Of a DNA stretch of 57,012 nucleotides, positions 30,734 to 38,770 are shown piece by piece. This DNA is from an uncultured Sphingomonas sp. (lineage in GTDB: Bacteria > Pseudomonadota > Alphaproteobacteria > Sphingomonadales > Sphingomonadaceae), in contig NZ_CALMAW010000083.1 in the NCBI RefSeq assembly GCF_937859915.1, positions 1 through 57,012 of the forward strand, written 5' to 3'. The translations under genes were made by a program, and so were the position numbers. Under the pieces are notes generated by a model that was given only the letters and a program-made list of their open reading frames with translations, did no database searches and was not told the DNA's origin. Numbering within the stretch: position 1 is the stretch's first letter; each line of letters begins with the position of its first letter.

Positions 30734-32260
30734 CGATTGTGTTGAAAAAGGCTGGCTTGCAGTAGTGATGATGGTCTGATTCAATGTTCGCGAGGCGATC
30801 GGAGACAGGCCGATGATGGGCGAGCGGACGGTGGCGCAGGAGGCGCTGTTCTAAAGCTTCATCCTGGACGGCATGTGCCGGCCGACCACGTGTTGCGGTC
30901 CATAGACCGGTTCGTGGACCTATCGGGTATCCGCGAGCACCTGAAGCCCTTCTACAGCGATACGGGTCGTCCCTCGATCGACCCGGAGCTGATGATCCGG
31001 ATGCTCATCATCGGCTATTGCATGGGCAACAGGTCCGAACGCCGGCTGTGCGAAGAGGTGCATCTTAACCTTGCCTGTCGCTGGTTCTGCCGGCTGGATT
31101 TGGACGGTACCGTGCCCGACCATTCCACCTTCTCGAAGAATCGACATGGCCGCTTCCGTGACAGCGACTTGCTGCGCCGGCTGTTCGAGACGACCGTCGA
31201 GCGCTGTATGGCGGAAGGGCTCGTCGGGGGCGAAGGTTTCGCGGTCGACGCCAGCCTGATCCAGGGCGACGCCAATCGCCAGACCGGCGGGTCGGGCAGC
31301 GACGGCTTGGCGCCGGACGCGGACAGCCGTGCCGTGCGCGAGTATCTCGCCGCGCTCGACGATGCGGCATTCGGCGCTGCAACGCCTGCGGTGCCAAAAT
31401 ACCTGGCATCAGCCGATCCGGCATCGCGCTGGACGAGCGCGCACCGCGGGCCAGCCTTCTATGCCTACTCCACCGATTACCTGATCGATCTCGATCACGC
31501 CGTCATCATGGATGTCGAGGCGAGCACGGCGGTGCGCCAAGTTGAGGTCACCGCGTGCAATCGGATGATCACGCGGGTGCAGGACCGCTTCGGTGTCTGG
31601 CCCGAACGGCTGGCGGCCGACACCGCGTACGGCTCAGCCGAGATGCTCGCCTGGCTCGTCCATGAGCGCGACATCCACCCGCACATCCCCGTGTTCGACA
31701 AGTAGGCCCGGCGCGACGGCACCTTCGAGCGCAGCAACTTCACCTACGATGACGCCAACGACAGCTATATCTGTCCCGGCGGCAAGCGTCTGCGCCCGAG
31801 GAACCGGAACTTCTCCACGCCCCGCAGCGACATCGACCAGGCCGGCTCCATCCGGTACCGCGCCCGCATGCAGGACTGCACCGGCTGCGAACTGCGGCAA
31901 CGCTGCACGCCAACATGCCCGCGCGCAAGGTCACCCGCTCGATCCATGAAGGCGCCCGTGGCCTGGCCCGGGACATCGCGACCACGACGCCTACGTCACC
32001 TCCCGCCGCCAGAGGACGAACGTCGAGATGCTGTTCGCGCATCTCAAACGGAACCTGAAGCTCGACCGCTTGCGCCTGCGAGGTCCCAACGGCGCTAAAG
32101 ACGAGTTCCTCCTCGCCGCCACCGTCCAGAACCTCCGCAAGATGGACAAGCTCATCCAGCTGCTGGTCGAACCGCTACCGGCCTGAGCCGGTTAGGCTCG
32201 CCCACCGTTCTGCGGCGGCAATCGTCACCGCAGCCAACAGCCGATTTCTTCAACTCAATC
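30734..32260 (+). mobile_element. Degenerate IS1182-family insertion sequence
   Basis: The ends form an imperfect inverted repeat: GATTGTGTTGAAAAAGGCTG at 30734 against GATTGAGTTGAAGAAATCGG read inward from 32260. They enclose a single transposase gene with several inactivating changes. The size of about 1.53 kb fits IS1182 members. No target-site duplication is obvious in the flanks, so the exact ends carry a few bases of uncertainty, or the flanks have since rearranged. Confidence 0.75.
30813..32186 (+). pseudogene. IS1182-family transposase, inactivated
   Basis: A DDE transposase can be followed from ATG 30813/30816 to TGA 32186 only by crossing several lesions. MGERTVAQEALF runs into an in-frame TAA at 30852. 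A one-base loss near 30872 shifts into HVPADHVLRSIDRFVDLSGIREHL. The main frame carries DHSTFSKNRHGRF, the first catalytic Asp region (GFAVDASLIQGDAN) and the second (LAADTAYGSAEM), then stops at TAG 31703-31705 before ARRDGTFERSNF. A shift near 31915 and another near 31985 are needed to reach QRTNVEMLFAHLKRNLKLDRLRLRG with the catalytic Glu. The element cannot move by itself. Confidence 0.88.
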
Positions 32261-32860
32261 CACCAAGAGTAGACGCGTGGGGATCACCGTTGGTTCGGAC
32301 AGAACCCTGAGTGGGTAACGTCCAAACGCCGGCCGTTCCCGTTATCAAGGCTGTCTTTGCCCGGTCGCCCATCCATCAATGGCGCGTAGTAAACCGCCCT
32401 AGAAAGCTGCCAGCATCAAGAGCTTTGTCGGGATCTGGTGGTTTTAAACCGACAAACTGTTTGCGATCGACAAATCTCAGTTTTGGCGGGATGTCCTGCG
32501 GTTCTCGAAGCGGATCGGACAACGAAACGGTATTCGATTACCGTTACTTCTCAGCGCTCCGCATAACATCTAAGCAGACGCGGCCACATATTGAGATACT
32601 GGTGGAGGACGCCGAGAGATAGGCGAGCACCGGCCGTTGCCGCAGGTCCGACCGCGGAACGGCGACGGTTGAGGTTTCGGCATCGTTGCAGTTTAAGAGC
32701 CGGCCCAAAATTGCTAACATCTATAGCTGTCCTCGACATCGTCAGGTGCCGGCAATGGCAAATAAGCAGACAGGCTAATCCACCGGACTTGCCGTTCAAT
32801 ATCCGATTCTGAACTGGCTCTTTGCCGCCACAGCCGTAATTTCTTCGGGAAAAGCACACG
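32261..32860. other. Gene-free stretch right of the IS element
   Basis: About 600 bp with no reading frame I can support. Open frames exist on both strands (for example 32311-32622 plus), but they have no recognisable motif, no good ribosome site and unbiased codon use. The base composition is less GC-rich than the flanking core genes, as expected of eroded accessory DNA. Confidence 0.5.
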
Positions 32861-33334
32861 ATGGTTGGTGCGAGGGCGACACGGGCGCAGGACAAGGGCA
32901 TCGTCGACATGAGCCGGCTGCTCGGCTCGTCGGACCGGGGACCGGTCATTTCTCTCGGCTGGGCGAAGACCACGATCCTGTCCGACCGGGACCAGACCAA
33001 GCGCGTGTCGTTCGGATGGCTGCGGGAGGCCTGGGTGTATGTCGACGGCCGGAAGGTCTTCGCGGCGCGCAATCTCTACGGCACAGCCACCAGCCGTGGT
33101 CCCGGCGGCCGGCTGTCGTTGGACGACGCGTCCTTCGATCTCCCGCTGAAGAAGGGGCGCAACGACATCGTGGTCGCGCTGGACGACAATTTCTCCGGCG
33201 GCCAGCATTTCGGCTGGGGTTTCGCTATGCGGCTCGACAGCGTGAGCGGGTTGCAGATGGGATCCGGGGCCGGCTCTGCGCCGGCGAACGATCCCGTCCG
33301 CATCAGCCGACAAGCGAACGAGCGTCCGATGTGA
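32861..33334 (+). pseudogene. Fragment with a galactose-binding-like C-terminal domain
   Basis: The 157-residue frame has no signal peptide and looks like the C-terminal part of a larger protein. The stretch TTILSDRDQTKRVSFGWLRE, then AWVYVDGRKVFAARNLYG, SLDDASFDLPLKKGRNDIVVALDD and HFGWGFAMRLD resembles the jelly-roll domain at the end of DUF1080-type and similar secreted hydrolases. The upstream frame closes at TAA 32837, and no N-terminal catalytic part can be found before the IS element. The ribosome site is weak (GGGA ten bases upstream). I regard it as a truncated remnant; a short free-standing protein is possible. Confidence 0.5.
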
Positions 33335-33432
33335 CACTGCCCGGTGTCCGCCTTCGGGCGACGAGGAACGGATGCCGGACATTATGACCTCCTCCAAGCG
33401 GAGGAGGCCAAATGCCAGGCGGCGGGTCCCGC

Positions 33433-34206
33433 TCAAAATTGCCAGTCGACCAGTTGCTCGCCGCCGGAGACCTCGAGCACGGTGCCGGTAACATAGGGGT
33501 TGGTCATCAGGAACACGGCGGCATGCCCGACATCGGCGGGGCGCCCGATGCGCCGCGCCGGGAAGTTCGCGCGTACCTTCTCGCGCACGTCCGCGGCGTC
33601 CGTCTTGGAGAGGAAGTTCCAGAGGTCGGTATCGATGAAGCCGGGCCGAATGGCGTTCACCCGGATCGGGCCGAGTTCGAGTGCGAGCGAGCGCGCCAGC
33701 GCCTCCACCGCGGCGAAGGTCGATGTGACGGCGGTCATGCCGAACTTCGAACGCGCCGCAATGCCGCCTGTCAGAAAGGTGATCGAGCCATCGGCGGCAA
33801 GTCGGGGGTGGGCATAGCGTGCGCACGCCCAGGAGCCGAGGAACTTGCTATCGGCGTAACTGCGCACGCCCCGCATGTCTTTGTCCATGAACGCACCCCA
33901 GCTACCGTCGGTCGGACCCGCGACGACGAGCAGATGATCCAGACTGCCGATCGTCTCGAACGCGGCCCGCACGGCCTCCTCGTCGCTGATGTCGAGCGTG
34001 ATCTGCTCGAAGGGCGTCAGCTCCGGATGGTCCGCCGCGGGGGCCGAACGCCGGCTGGCGACGGTCACGCTCGCGCCCGCCGCATGGGCGGCCTGCGCGA
34101 TGCCGAGACCGATCCCCGTTTTGCCGCCGACCACGACCACCCGTTTCCCGGTGAGGTCATAGGACGGCGAGTGTGGACGCGTCGGTTCGTTTTGTGCGGG
34201 GGCCAT
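33433..34206 (-). CDS. SDR-family oxidoreductase lacking the usual YxxxK pair
   Basis: This 257-residue Rossmann protein has the SDR nucleotide loop VVVVGGKTGIGLGIA, an LDISDEEAV region, LDHLLVVAGPTDG in place of NNAG, and the tail IRVNAIRPGFIDTDLW with GHAAVFLMTNPYVTGTVLEVSGGE. At the catalytic site the sequence is SKFGMTAVTSTFAAVEAL. Aligning AAVEAL with the usual AALxxL puts Val and Phe where Tyr and Lys are expected, so it belongs to an atypical SDR group or has lost classical activity. AAAGGAGATTTGTC precedes the start. It follows the second SDR gene by 36 bp and is probably co-transcribed under the divergent LysR regulator. Confidence 0.85.
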   Translation of the reverse strand: MAPAQNEPTRPHSPSYDLTGKRVVVVGGKTGIGLGIAQAAHAAGASVTVASRRSAPAADHPELTPFEQITLDISDEEAVRAAFETIGSLDHLLVVAGPTDGSWGAFMDKDMRGVRSYADSKFLGSWACARYAHPRLAADGSITFLTGGIAARSKFGMTAVTSTFAAVEALARSLALELGPIRVNAIRPGFIDTDLWNFLSKTDAADVREKVRANFPARRIGRPADVGHAAVFLMTNPYVTGTVLEVSGGEQLVDWQF

Positions 34207-34242
34207 GACAAATCTCCTTTGGCTGGTGACGGTCTGAATGGA

Positions 34243-35037
34243 TTATGCGATCTGCCGGAGCACGCCGCCGTCCACACGCAGGGCGGCCCCGGTCGTGCCG
34301 GATGCTTGCTCCGAGCACAGGTAGACGACCATGTTCGCGATCTCGTCGGTCGTCGTGAACCGTCCGAGAAGCGACGTCGGCCGCATCGTCTTCAGAAATC
34401 TCTGCTCGGCTTCGGCCTGCGTGATGCCCTCGGAAGCGGCCGTCGCCTGCATCCAGTTCGACATGATCTCGGAGTTAGTAGGCCCGGGAAGAACGGCGTT
34501 CACCGTCACGCCCGTGCCGGCGACGGACTCGGCGATGCCCCGCGAAATCGCGAGCTGCGCGGTCTTCGTCATGCCGTAGTCGATCATGTCGACGGGAATG
34601 GCCAGCGCCGACTCGCTGCTGACGAAGATCACGCGCCCCCAGCCGCGCTTCGTCATCGCCGGCAGGTGATGGCGCGTCATGCGCACGCCGCTCATCACAT
34701 TGAGCTCGAACAGGTCTCGCCAGTCGCGGTCGGTCAATTCAAGGAAGGGCTTGGGCTTCGCCGTGCCCACATTGTTGATCAATATGTCGACATCCCCCGC
34801 CCGGGCAGCGAAGTCGTCAGCACCTTCGGCGGTCGCCAGATCGGCGGAAATACCGGTGATGTCGGCAGTCGGGACGCGTTCGCGAAGCTCCTCCAGAGCG
34901 GCGGCCACCCGATTTTCGCCGCGGCCGTTGATGATGACCGCGGCCCCCGCGCGTGCCAGCCCTTCGGCAATAGCCTTGCCGATACCCGCGGTGGAGCCCG
35001 TCACGGCGGCTTTCTTGCCTTTGAGATCGATATGCAT
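34243..35037 (-). CDS. SDR-family oxidoreductase (classical)
   Basis: This 264-residue short-chain dehydrogenase has the NAD(P) loop AVTGSTAGIGKAIA, the structural motif LINNVGTAKPK, the catalytic Ser in VIFVSSESA, the YxxxK pair in DYGMTKTAQ and the C-terminal VTVNAVLPGPTNSE with ASGTTGAALRVDGG. An Asn/Gly/Arg stretch after the second strand (INGRGENR) suggests NADP preference. The ATG at 35037 follows GAGGAG by six bases. It is the first gene of a two-SDR operon divergent from a LysR gene, an arrangement that usually means LysR control. The substrate is unknown. Confidence 0.9.
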   Translation of the reverse strand: MHIDLKGKKAAVTGSTAGIGKAIAEGLARAGAAVIINGRGENRVAAALEELRERVPTADITGISADLATAEGADDFAARAGDVDILINNVGTAKPKPFLELTDRDWRDLFELNVMSGVRMTRHHLPAMTKRGWGRVIFVSSESALAIPVDMIDYGMTKTAQLAISRGIAESVAGTGVTVNAVLPGPTNSEIMSNWMQATAASEGITQAEAEQRFLKTMRPTSLLGRFTTTDEIANMVVYLCSEQASGTTGAALRVDGGVLRQIA

Positions 35038-35082
35038 GCTGCGCTCCTCTGTTCGATGTCGAGATGGAGTGCAGACGGAGAG

Positions 35083-35110
35083 TGGATAATGACCCACGAT
35101 CCCATATAAT
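35083..35110 (+). promoter_or_regulatory. Probable promoter of the LysR gene
   Basis: TATAAT (35105-35110) is a perfect -10 box, with TGGATA (35083-35088) 16 bp upstream as a fair -35 box. TGGAT (35083-35087) and ATCCA (35109-35113) form a short dyad across the promoter that might bind the regulator. Transcription would start near 35117, just before GGGAGG, which favours the CTG start at 35132. Confidence 0.45.
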
Positions 35111-35131
35111 CCATTCTAGGGAGGAATAGGT

Positions 35132-36052
35132 CTGGACCGTTTCCACGAACTCAGCACCTTCATTGCGGTGGCAGAGGCCGGCGGCTTCTCAGCGGCGGCG
35201 CGTCGCACCGGGGAGCGGCAGCCCGCCGTCAGCAAGGCGATCGCGGCGCTCGAAAAGCGTCTCGGCGTAGCGCTGTTCCATCGCAGCACGCGCAGCGTGA
35301 CGCTCACCGATCATGGCCGGCGCTATCTCGAGCGCACCAGGCTGATGGTCGAAGATCTGGACGATGCGGACAATGAGATGACGAGCCGGTCGCTCCAGGT
35401 TTCGGGATCGGTCAGGATCAGCGTCGCCTCAACATTCGGGCGCTTGCATGTCCTGCCGCTCATCCCGGAGCTGCTGACGCTGTACCCCGAATTCGAGGTG
35501 GATCTGATCCTGTCGGACATCGTGCGCGACATGGTTGAGGACCGGGTGGATCTGACGATCCGGATCGGTCCGGTCGACGAACCCGACGCGGTCGTGCGTC
35601 GCGTGACGGCCGTGCCTCTGGTGTGCGTCGGCGCCCGCCGCTATTTCCGTGACCGCGGCATCCCGCAAACGCCTGCCGACCTCGTCGACCACAACTGCCT
35701 GATCTACGGCGGCTTTCATGAGCCGGCGGCGACTTGGCCCTTCGTCGGCCCGGACGGCCCCTTCAGCGTCGTGGTTCGCGGCAACCTGTCGTCCAACAGC
35801 ATCGAAACGATCCGGGCGGGGGTGATGGCCGGTGTTGGCATCGGCTTCTTCACGACAGCGTCACTGGCCGATGATCTCGCTGATCCGGACATCATGCCAG
35901 TCTTGGAAGACTTCGTGCGAAACGTCAGGGATGTGAGCCTCGTCTGGCCGAAGCGCCGGTTCGTCCCGGCACGCGTCCGCCACACGACCGAGTTCTTCGC
36001 GCGCGCTTTGTCAAAGCGCCTGTCAGGCTGCGGCCACGTCGATCCGACCTGA
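35132..36052 (+). CDS. LysR-family transcriptional regulator, apparent CTG start
   Basis: The protein has the LysR winged helix (ELSTFIAVAEAGGFSAAARRTGERQPAVSKAIAALEKRLGVALFHRSTRSVTLTDHG) and an effector-binding domain (SGSVRISVASTFGRLHVLPLIPELLTLYPEFEVDLILSD). The helix-turn-helix is incomplete if translation begins at the first ATG or GTG. An in-frame TAG at 35117 blocks any extension, and the only sensible start is CTG 35132 (DRFHELSTF), seven bases after GGAGG. That gives 306 residues, the usual LysR length. CTG is a rare start, so either it is used or an ATG was mutated or misread. GTG 35168 would lose 12 residues of helix 1. It likely controls the two divergent SDR genes. Confidence 0.88.
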   Translation: MDRFHELSTFIAVAEAGGFSAAARRTGERQPAVSKAIAALEKRLGVALFHRSTRSVTLTDHGRRYLERTRLMVEDLDDADNEMTSRSLQVSGSVRISVASTFGRLHVLPLIPELLTLYPEFEVDLILSDIVRDMVEDRVDLTIRIGPVDEPDAVVRRVTAVPLVCVGARRYFRDRGIPQTPADLVDHNCLIYGGFHEPAATWPFVGPDGPFSVVVRGNLSSNSIETIRAGVMAGVGIGFFTTASLADDLADPDIMPVLEDFVRNVRDVSLVWPKRRFVPARVRHTTEFFARALSKRLSGCGHVDPT

Positions 36053-36967
36053 TTGGGAACTCGTGATCGACACTGCCAGCGTCCTTGCCCGGACGGCCAT
36101 ACCGAATTGCCAGTCTCGCGCTCGCAAGATGGTTGGATCCGAGATTAATCGCCAACTGTGGACGGGGCGGTCGGCGGCTCGGGAAACGACAGCCACGGGA
36201 CGTCGATGCGAGGTTCCGACCAAATCATGATCAGGCGACGTCTCCCAAGCGCGGGACGCTGACCCATGCTGGTCGGCATGCAGGCGACGGGTTCGTTTCA
36301 TCCTCGCGCACCCGCGCGGCGAGGAACGTCGATCAGATTGCCGATCGGTGGACATTAACAAGCGCCGGCTTCCGAGGAGCGCGATGCGGATGCGGATGTC
36401 CACTTGTGATCTTTCTCTTGAAAAGGATCGCTATTAGTCGAAACGCCGGGGGCGTTTCACTAATTATCAAATGTACGGGCAGCAGGTTGGACGCACCAGG
36501 ATCAACGTCGATGACGCAGGAGGGTCGGTATGTTCGTTCAGTACTCGTTCGTTAACCACACGCGCAAACTCTCTCGGCCGGATCGCCTGCCTTTCCAGAT
36601 GAACGAGTCGCTCATATCGCTTGTCGGCGTCACATGTATGCTCCTCACAGCGAGTGCCTATATTTTGGCGTGAACGTCACTGCAAATACCGTGTTCGTTC
36701 AAGGTTTGGATCTGACTATCTTCAGCGAGGCGAGCACTGGAGGGGAAATGCCATGGGCGCGGTCAAGACCATGCTCGCCAGAATGACGGATGCGCCTCAA
36801 TAATAAGCCGGGTGGATGCGGCGGCGGATAGTGATGTCAGCGACCGGTCCCGCGAGGGCAAATAGCGTGACCGCCCCGAACATACCAAAGGAGCGGCTAT
36901 ACCGAACGACTCCATCGGTAGCAGCCTGTGCGCGCGATGGTCAGGGGCGCCAACGCCCTGAAGGTCT
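36053..36967. other. Gene-free 0.9 kb between LysR and HxlR genes
   Basis: No supported gene. Frames such as 36085-36555 (plus) and 36023-36403 (minus) show no domain, are Arg-rich shadows and lack ribosome sites. The stretch holds a strong hairpin at 36433-36464 and a repeated TGTTCGTTCA. It also has a 16-codon frame at 36753-36803 behind a good GGAGGGG site that ends in tandem TAA codons. It looks like eroded or imported DNA. Confidence 0.5.
36433..36464. repeat. Long near-perfect hairpin in non-coding DNA
   Basis: ATTAGT (36433-36438), a single bulged C, GAAACGCC (36440-36447), the loop GGG, GGCGTTTC (36451-36458) and ACTAAT (36459-36464) make a 14-bp stem with one bulge and a three-base loop. 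No gene ends here and no T-run follows, so it may be a mobile-element end, a small repeat or part of an RNA. Confidence 0.6.
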
Positions 36968-37345
36968 TTAGGCTGCGGCTTTCGCCGTATCGAACGCGAT
37001 CCTGTTGCCTTCGATATCCGCGATGTGGATCCTAGCCCATTTGCCTAACGCGTGGATTGGGTCTGCCAACGAGTGGCCTAGGTCGGTGAGGGCGTATTCC
37101 ACTTGGGGCGGAACGGTCGGGTGGACGGTGCGCCTCACCATGCCGTCGCGCTCGAGGGCGCGCAATGTCCGGGCGAGCATCTGCTGGCTGATGCCGCCGA
37201 TGGTACGCTTGATGTCGTTGAAACGGCGCGGTCGCTCGGTGAGCGTCAGCACGATCATCACCGTCCACTTGTCGCCGATCAGGCTGAGAACGCTGCTGAA
37301 GCGGCCGCACTCGACATGCATCGGTCCGGGGGTAGTCAGCTCCAT
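36968..37345 (-). CDS. HxlR-family transcriptional regulator
   Basis: This 125-residue winged-helix protein has the HxlR pattern: Cys13 in HVECGRFSSVLSLIGDKW, WTVMIVLTLTERPRRFNDIKRTIGGISQQMLARTLRALERDG and VEYALTDLGHSL. The N-terminal Cys aligns with the redox- or quinone-sensing Cys of YodB/QorR-type regulators. It is divergent from an azoreductase gene, a pairing seen where HxlR proteins repress quinone and azo detoxification. GGTCAC occurs twice (about 37389 and 37407) in the intervening 90 bp and could be part of the operator, though this is weak evidence. Confidence 0.9.
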   Translation of the reverse strand: MELTTPGPMHVECGRFSSVLSLIGDKWTVMIVLTLTERPRRFNDIKRTIGGISQQMLARTLRALERDGMVRRTVHPTVPPQVEYALTDLGHSLADPIHALGKWARIHIADIEGNRIAFDTAKAAA

Positions 37346-37435
37346 ATGACCAGGTCCTCTAAAAATGACTTCTTGGCATGATGCCCCCGGTCACATAGCT
37401 GGTGCAGGTCACTTTTCCATACTGGAGCGGACCGC

Positions 37436-38047
37436 ATGAACATCCTGCATATCGACGCCAGCGCAAGCGACGGCGAGACCTCCCATACCCGTCGCCTGTC
37501 GAAGGAGCTAGTCGAGCGGCTCAAGGTCGCCAAAGCCGACGCGACGGTGGTCTACCGCGATCTCGTCGCCAACCAGCTTCCCCATGTCGACATGACCATC
37601 CGCCACGCCTGGTTGCCGGAGAATGGCGGGGATCCCGCATTCGCCTCGACGCTCGATCGCTCCAAGGCGCTGGTGGAGGAGCTGAAGGCGGCCGACGTGC
37701 TGGTGATCGGCTCGCCAATGTACAATTTCTCGGTGCCATCGACCCTGAAGGCGTGGATCGATCACGTCGCGATCGCTGGCCAGACCTTCGGCTACACCGC
37801 CGAGGGGCCACGCGGTCTGCTAAGCGGCAAGGCCTATCTCTTACTGTCGTCGGGCGGTGTCTACTCGCAGGGTCCGTTCGCGCCGAACGACCACCTCGCA
37901 ACCTACCTCGAAGCGATCCTCCGCTTCCTCGGCATCAGCGACATCGAAACCATCCGTGCCGAGGGCATCGCCTACGGCCCCGAGCAAGACCAAGCCGCGA
38001 TGGCACAGGCCTCTGAGCAGATCGGAGCAGTTTCAGTCACCGCCTGA
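37436..38047 (+). CDS. azoR: FMN-dependent NADH-azoreductase (AzoR family)
   Basis: This 203-residue flavodoxin-fold enzyme reduces quinones and azo bonds with NADH. Family marks are the N-terminal ILHIDASASDGETSHTRRLSKELV (FMN phosphate loop), VIGSPMYNFSVPSTLKAWIDHVAIAGQTFGYTAEGPRGLL and LLLSSGGVYSQG. Length matches E. coli AzoR. ATG 37436 has GGAG upstream. Divergent from the HxlR regulator and followed by a strong hairpin, it appears to be a single-gene unit induced by electrophiles or quinones. Confidence 0.94.
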   Translation: MNILHIDASASDGETSHTRRLSKELVERLKVAKADATVVYRDLVANQLPHVDMTIRHAWLPENGGDPAFASTLDRSKALVEELKAADVLVIGSPMYNFSVPSTLKAWIDHVAIAGQTFGYTAEGPRGLLSGKAYLLLSSGGVYSQGPFAPNDHLATYLEAILRFLGISDIETIRAEGIAYGPEQDQAAMAQASEQIGAVSVTA

Positions 38048-38069
38048 GCATATCGTCGAAGCAAGAGTT

Positions 38070-38098
38070 ACCAGCCACGGCAAGCAGCCGTGGCTGGT
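38070..38098 (+). terminator. Hairpin after azoR
   Basis: ACCAGCCACGGC (38070-38081) and GCCGTGGCTGGT (38087-38098) form a perfect 12-bp stem with loop AAGCA, 22 bp after the azoR stop. There is no T-run, so termination may be inefficient, but the stem is very stable. Confidence 0.6.
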
Positions 38099-38339
38099 GA
38101 AGCCGTTCGTGAACGAGCGGCCGCTTTCAGAAAGCGAAAGCAAGCTCTCGCGTGACTGCAGCTGCGTCATCGCTGCCGCTGCAGGTGTAGACTATAATAA
38201 GACATTGGTTTGTGATCTTACCATAGCCGCTTTAGTCCAAAGCTGTCATCCGGACCGATGGTATGAATCTTTTGCTGATCGACAAACTTTTACGCGCGTG
38301 TGAACGTGCACGACGGAACTCAATTGTAATTGGGAAACA

Positions 38340-38546
38340 CTAGAGGTCGATTTCGACATTCCCGATCAACATGCCAGACCCAACCCCCTCATGTGCTTCA
38401 GTAACACGCTCAAAGGGGAATCAAGCGGCAATGACATGAACGAATGCAGGATCTGTTAGAACTTCTTGGAGCGCCTTTGGCTGTGCGGCGCGGATTTCTG
38501 CGGCACTGAGCATGTTTTGCTGGCCACGAAATGAGAGCGGTTCTCG
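38340..38546 (-). pseudogene. C-terminal remnant of an MDR-family quinone oxidoreductase
   Basis: On the minus strand the frame ending at TAG 38340 reads REPLSFRGQQN, MLSAAEIRAAQPKALQEVL, TDPAFVHVIAA, a TGA, then FPFERVTEAHEGVGSG and IGNVEIDL. This fits the end of zinc-independent alcohol dehydrogenase/quinone oxidoreductases, where xIRGY, RFPLExxxEAHE and GKxVL occur in this order. The in-frame TGA is at the place of an expected Arg, so a CGA-to-TGA change is likely. Nothing of the N-terminal Rossmann domain is found; the 5' limit is uncertain because the frame blends into GGGGGC repeats near 38560. Its position beside HxlR and azoR suggests a former quinone-detoxification cluster. Confidence 0.6.
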
Positions 38547-38677
38547 TGCCCCCAAAATGGCCCCCAAAACGACCCGGATGGGGGTTGATTTGGATGGACG
38601 GATCTGGATGCCCGATACCGCATTTTACGCAGTTTCCGCCCTTTCCAGCAGGATATGGACGTCGCTGGACGGGCTGC

Positions 38678-38753
38678 TGGTGCCGGCTGCAGGAATCGAA
38701 CCCGCGACCTACTGATTACAAATCAGTTGCTCTACCAACTGAGCTAAGCCGGC
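38678..38753 (-). tRNA. tRNA-Thr (anticodon TGT)
   Basis: The minus strand folds into a full cloverleaf. The acceptor arm is GCCGGCT/AGCCGGC, the D-arm holds TAGCTCAGTTGGTAGAGCA, and the anticodon stem is ACTGA/TCAGT with loop TTTGTAA (anticodon TGT). The T-arm holds GCGGGTTCGATTCCTGC, and the encoded CCA is at 38680-38678. It lies at the right edge of the eroded accessory stretch, with its 3' end facing that stretch, as expected if an element once integrated here. No integrase was found. Confidence 0.96.
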
Positions 38754-38770
38754 ACGCGCCTGTCTTTGCG

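Noticed and set aside
34200..36050. Toxin-antitoxin or defence genes in the accessory stretch
   Set aside because: All intact genes there are SDR, LysR, HxlR and azoreductase; no toxin, nuclease, methylase or CRISPR features are present.
37857..38303. Plus-strand frame overlapping the end of azoR
   Set aside because: It is out of frame with azoR, crosses the terminator hairpin and has no recognisable domain.
38400..38513. N-terminus of a P4-type integrase next to tRNA-Thr (MLSAAEIRAAQPK)
   Set aside because: The start looks like MLTDAQIRAAKP of integrases, but the frame continues upstream (SFRGQQN) and downstream (FPFERVTEAHEGV, IGNVEIDL) as a quinone oxidoreductase C-terminus, which explains it better.
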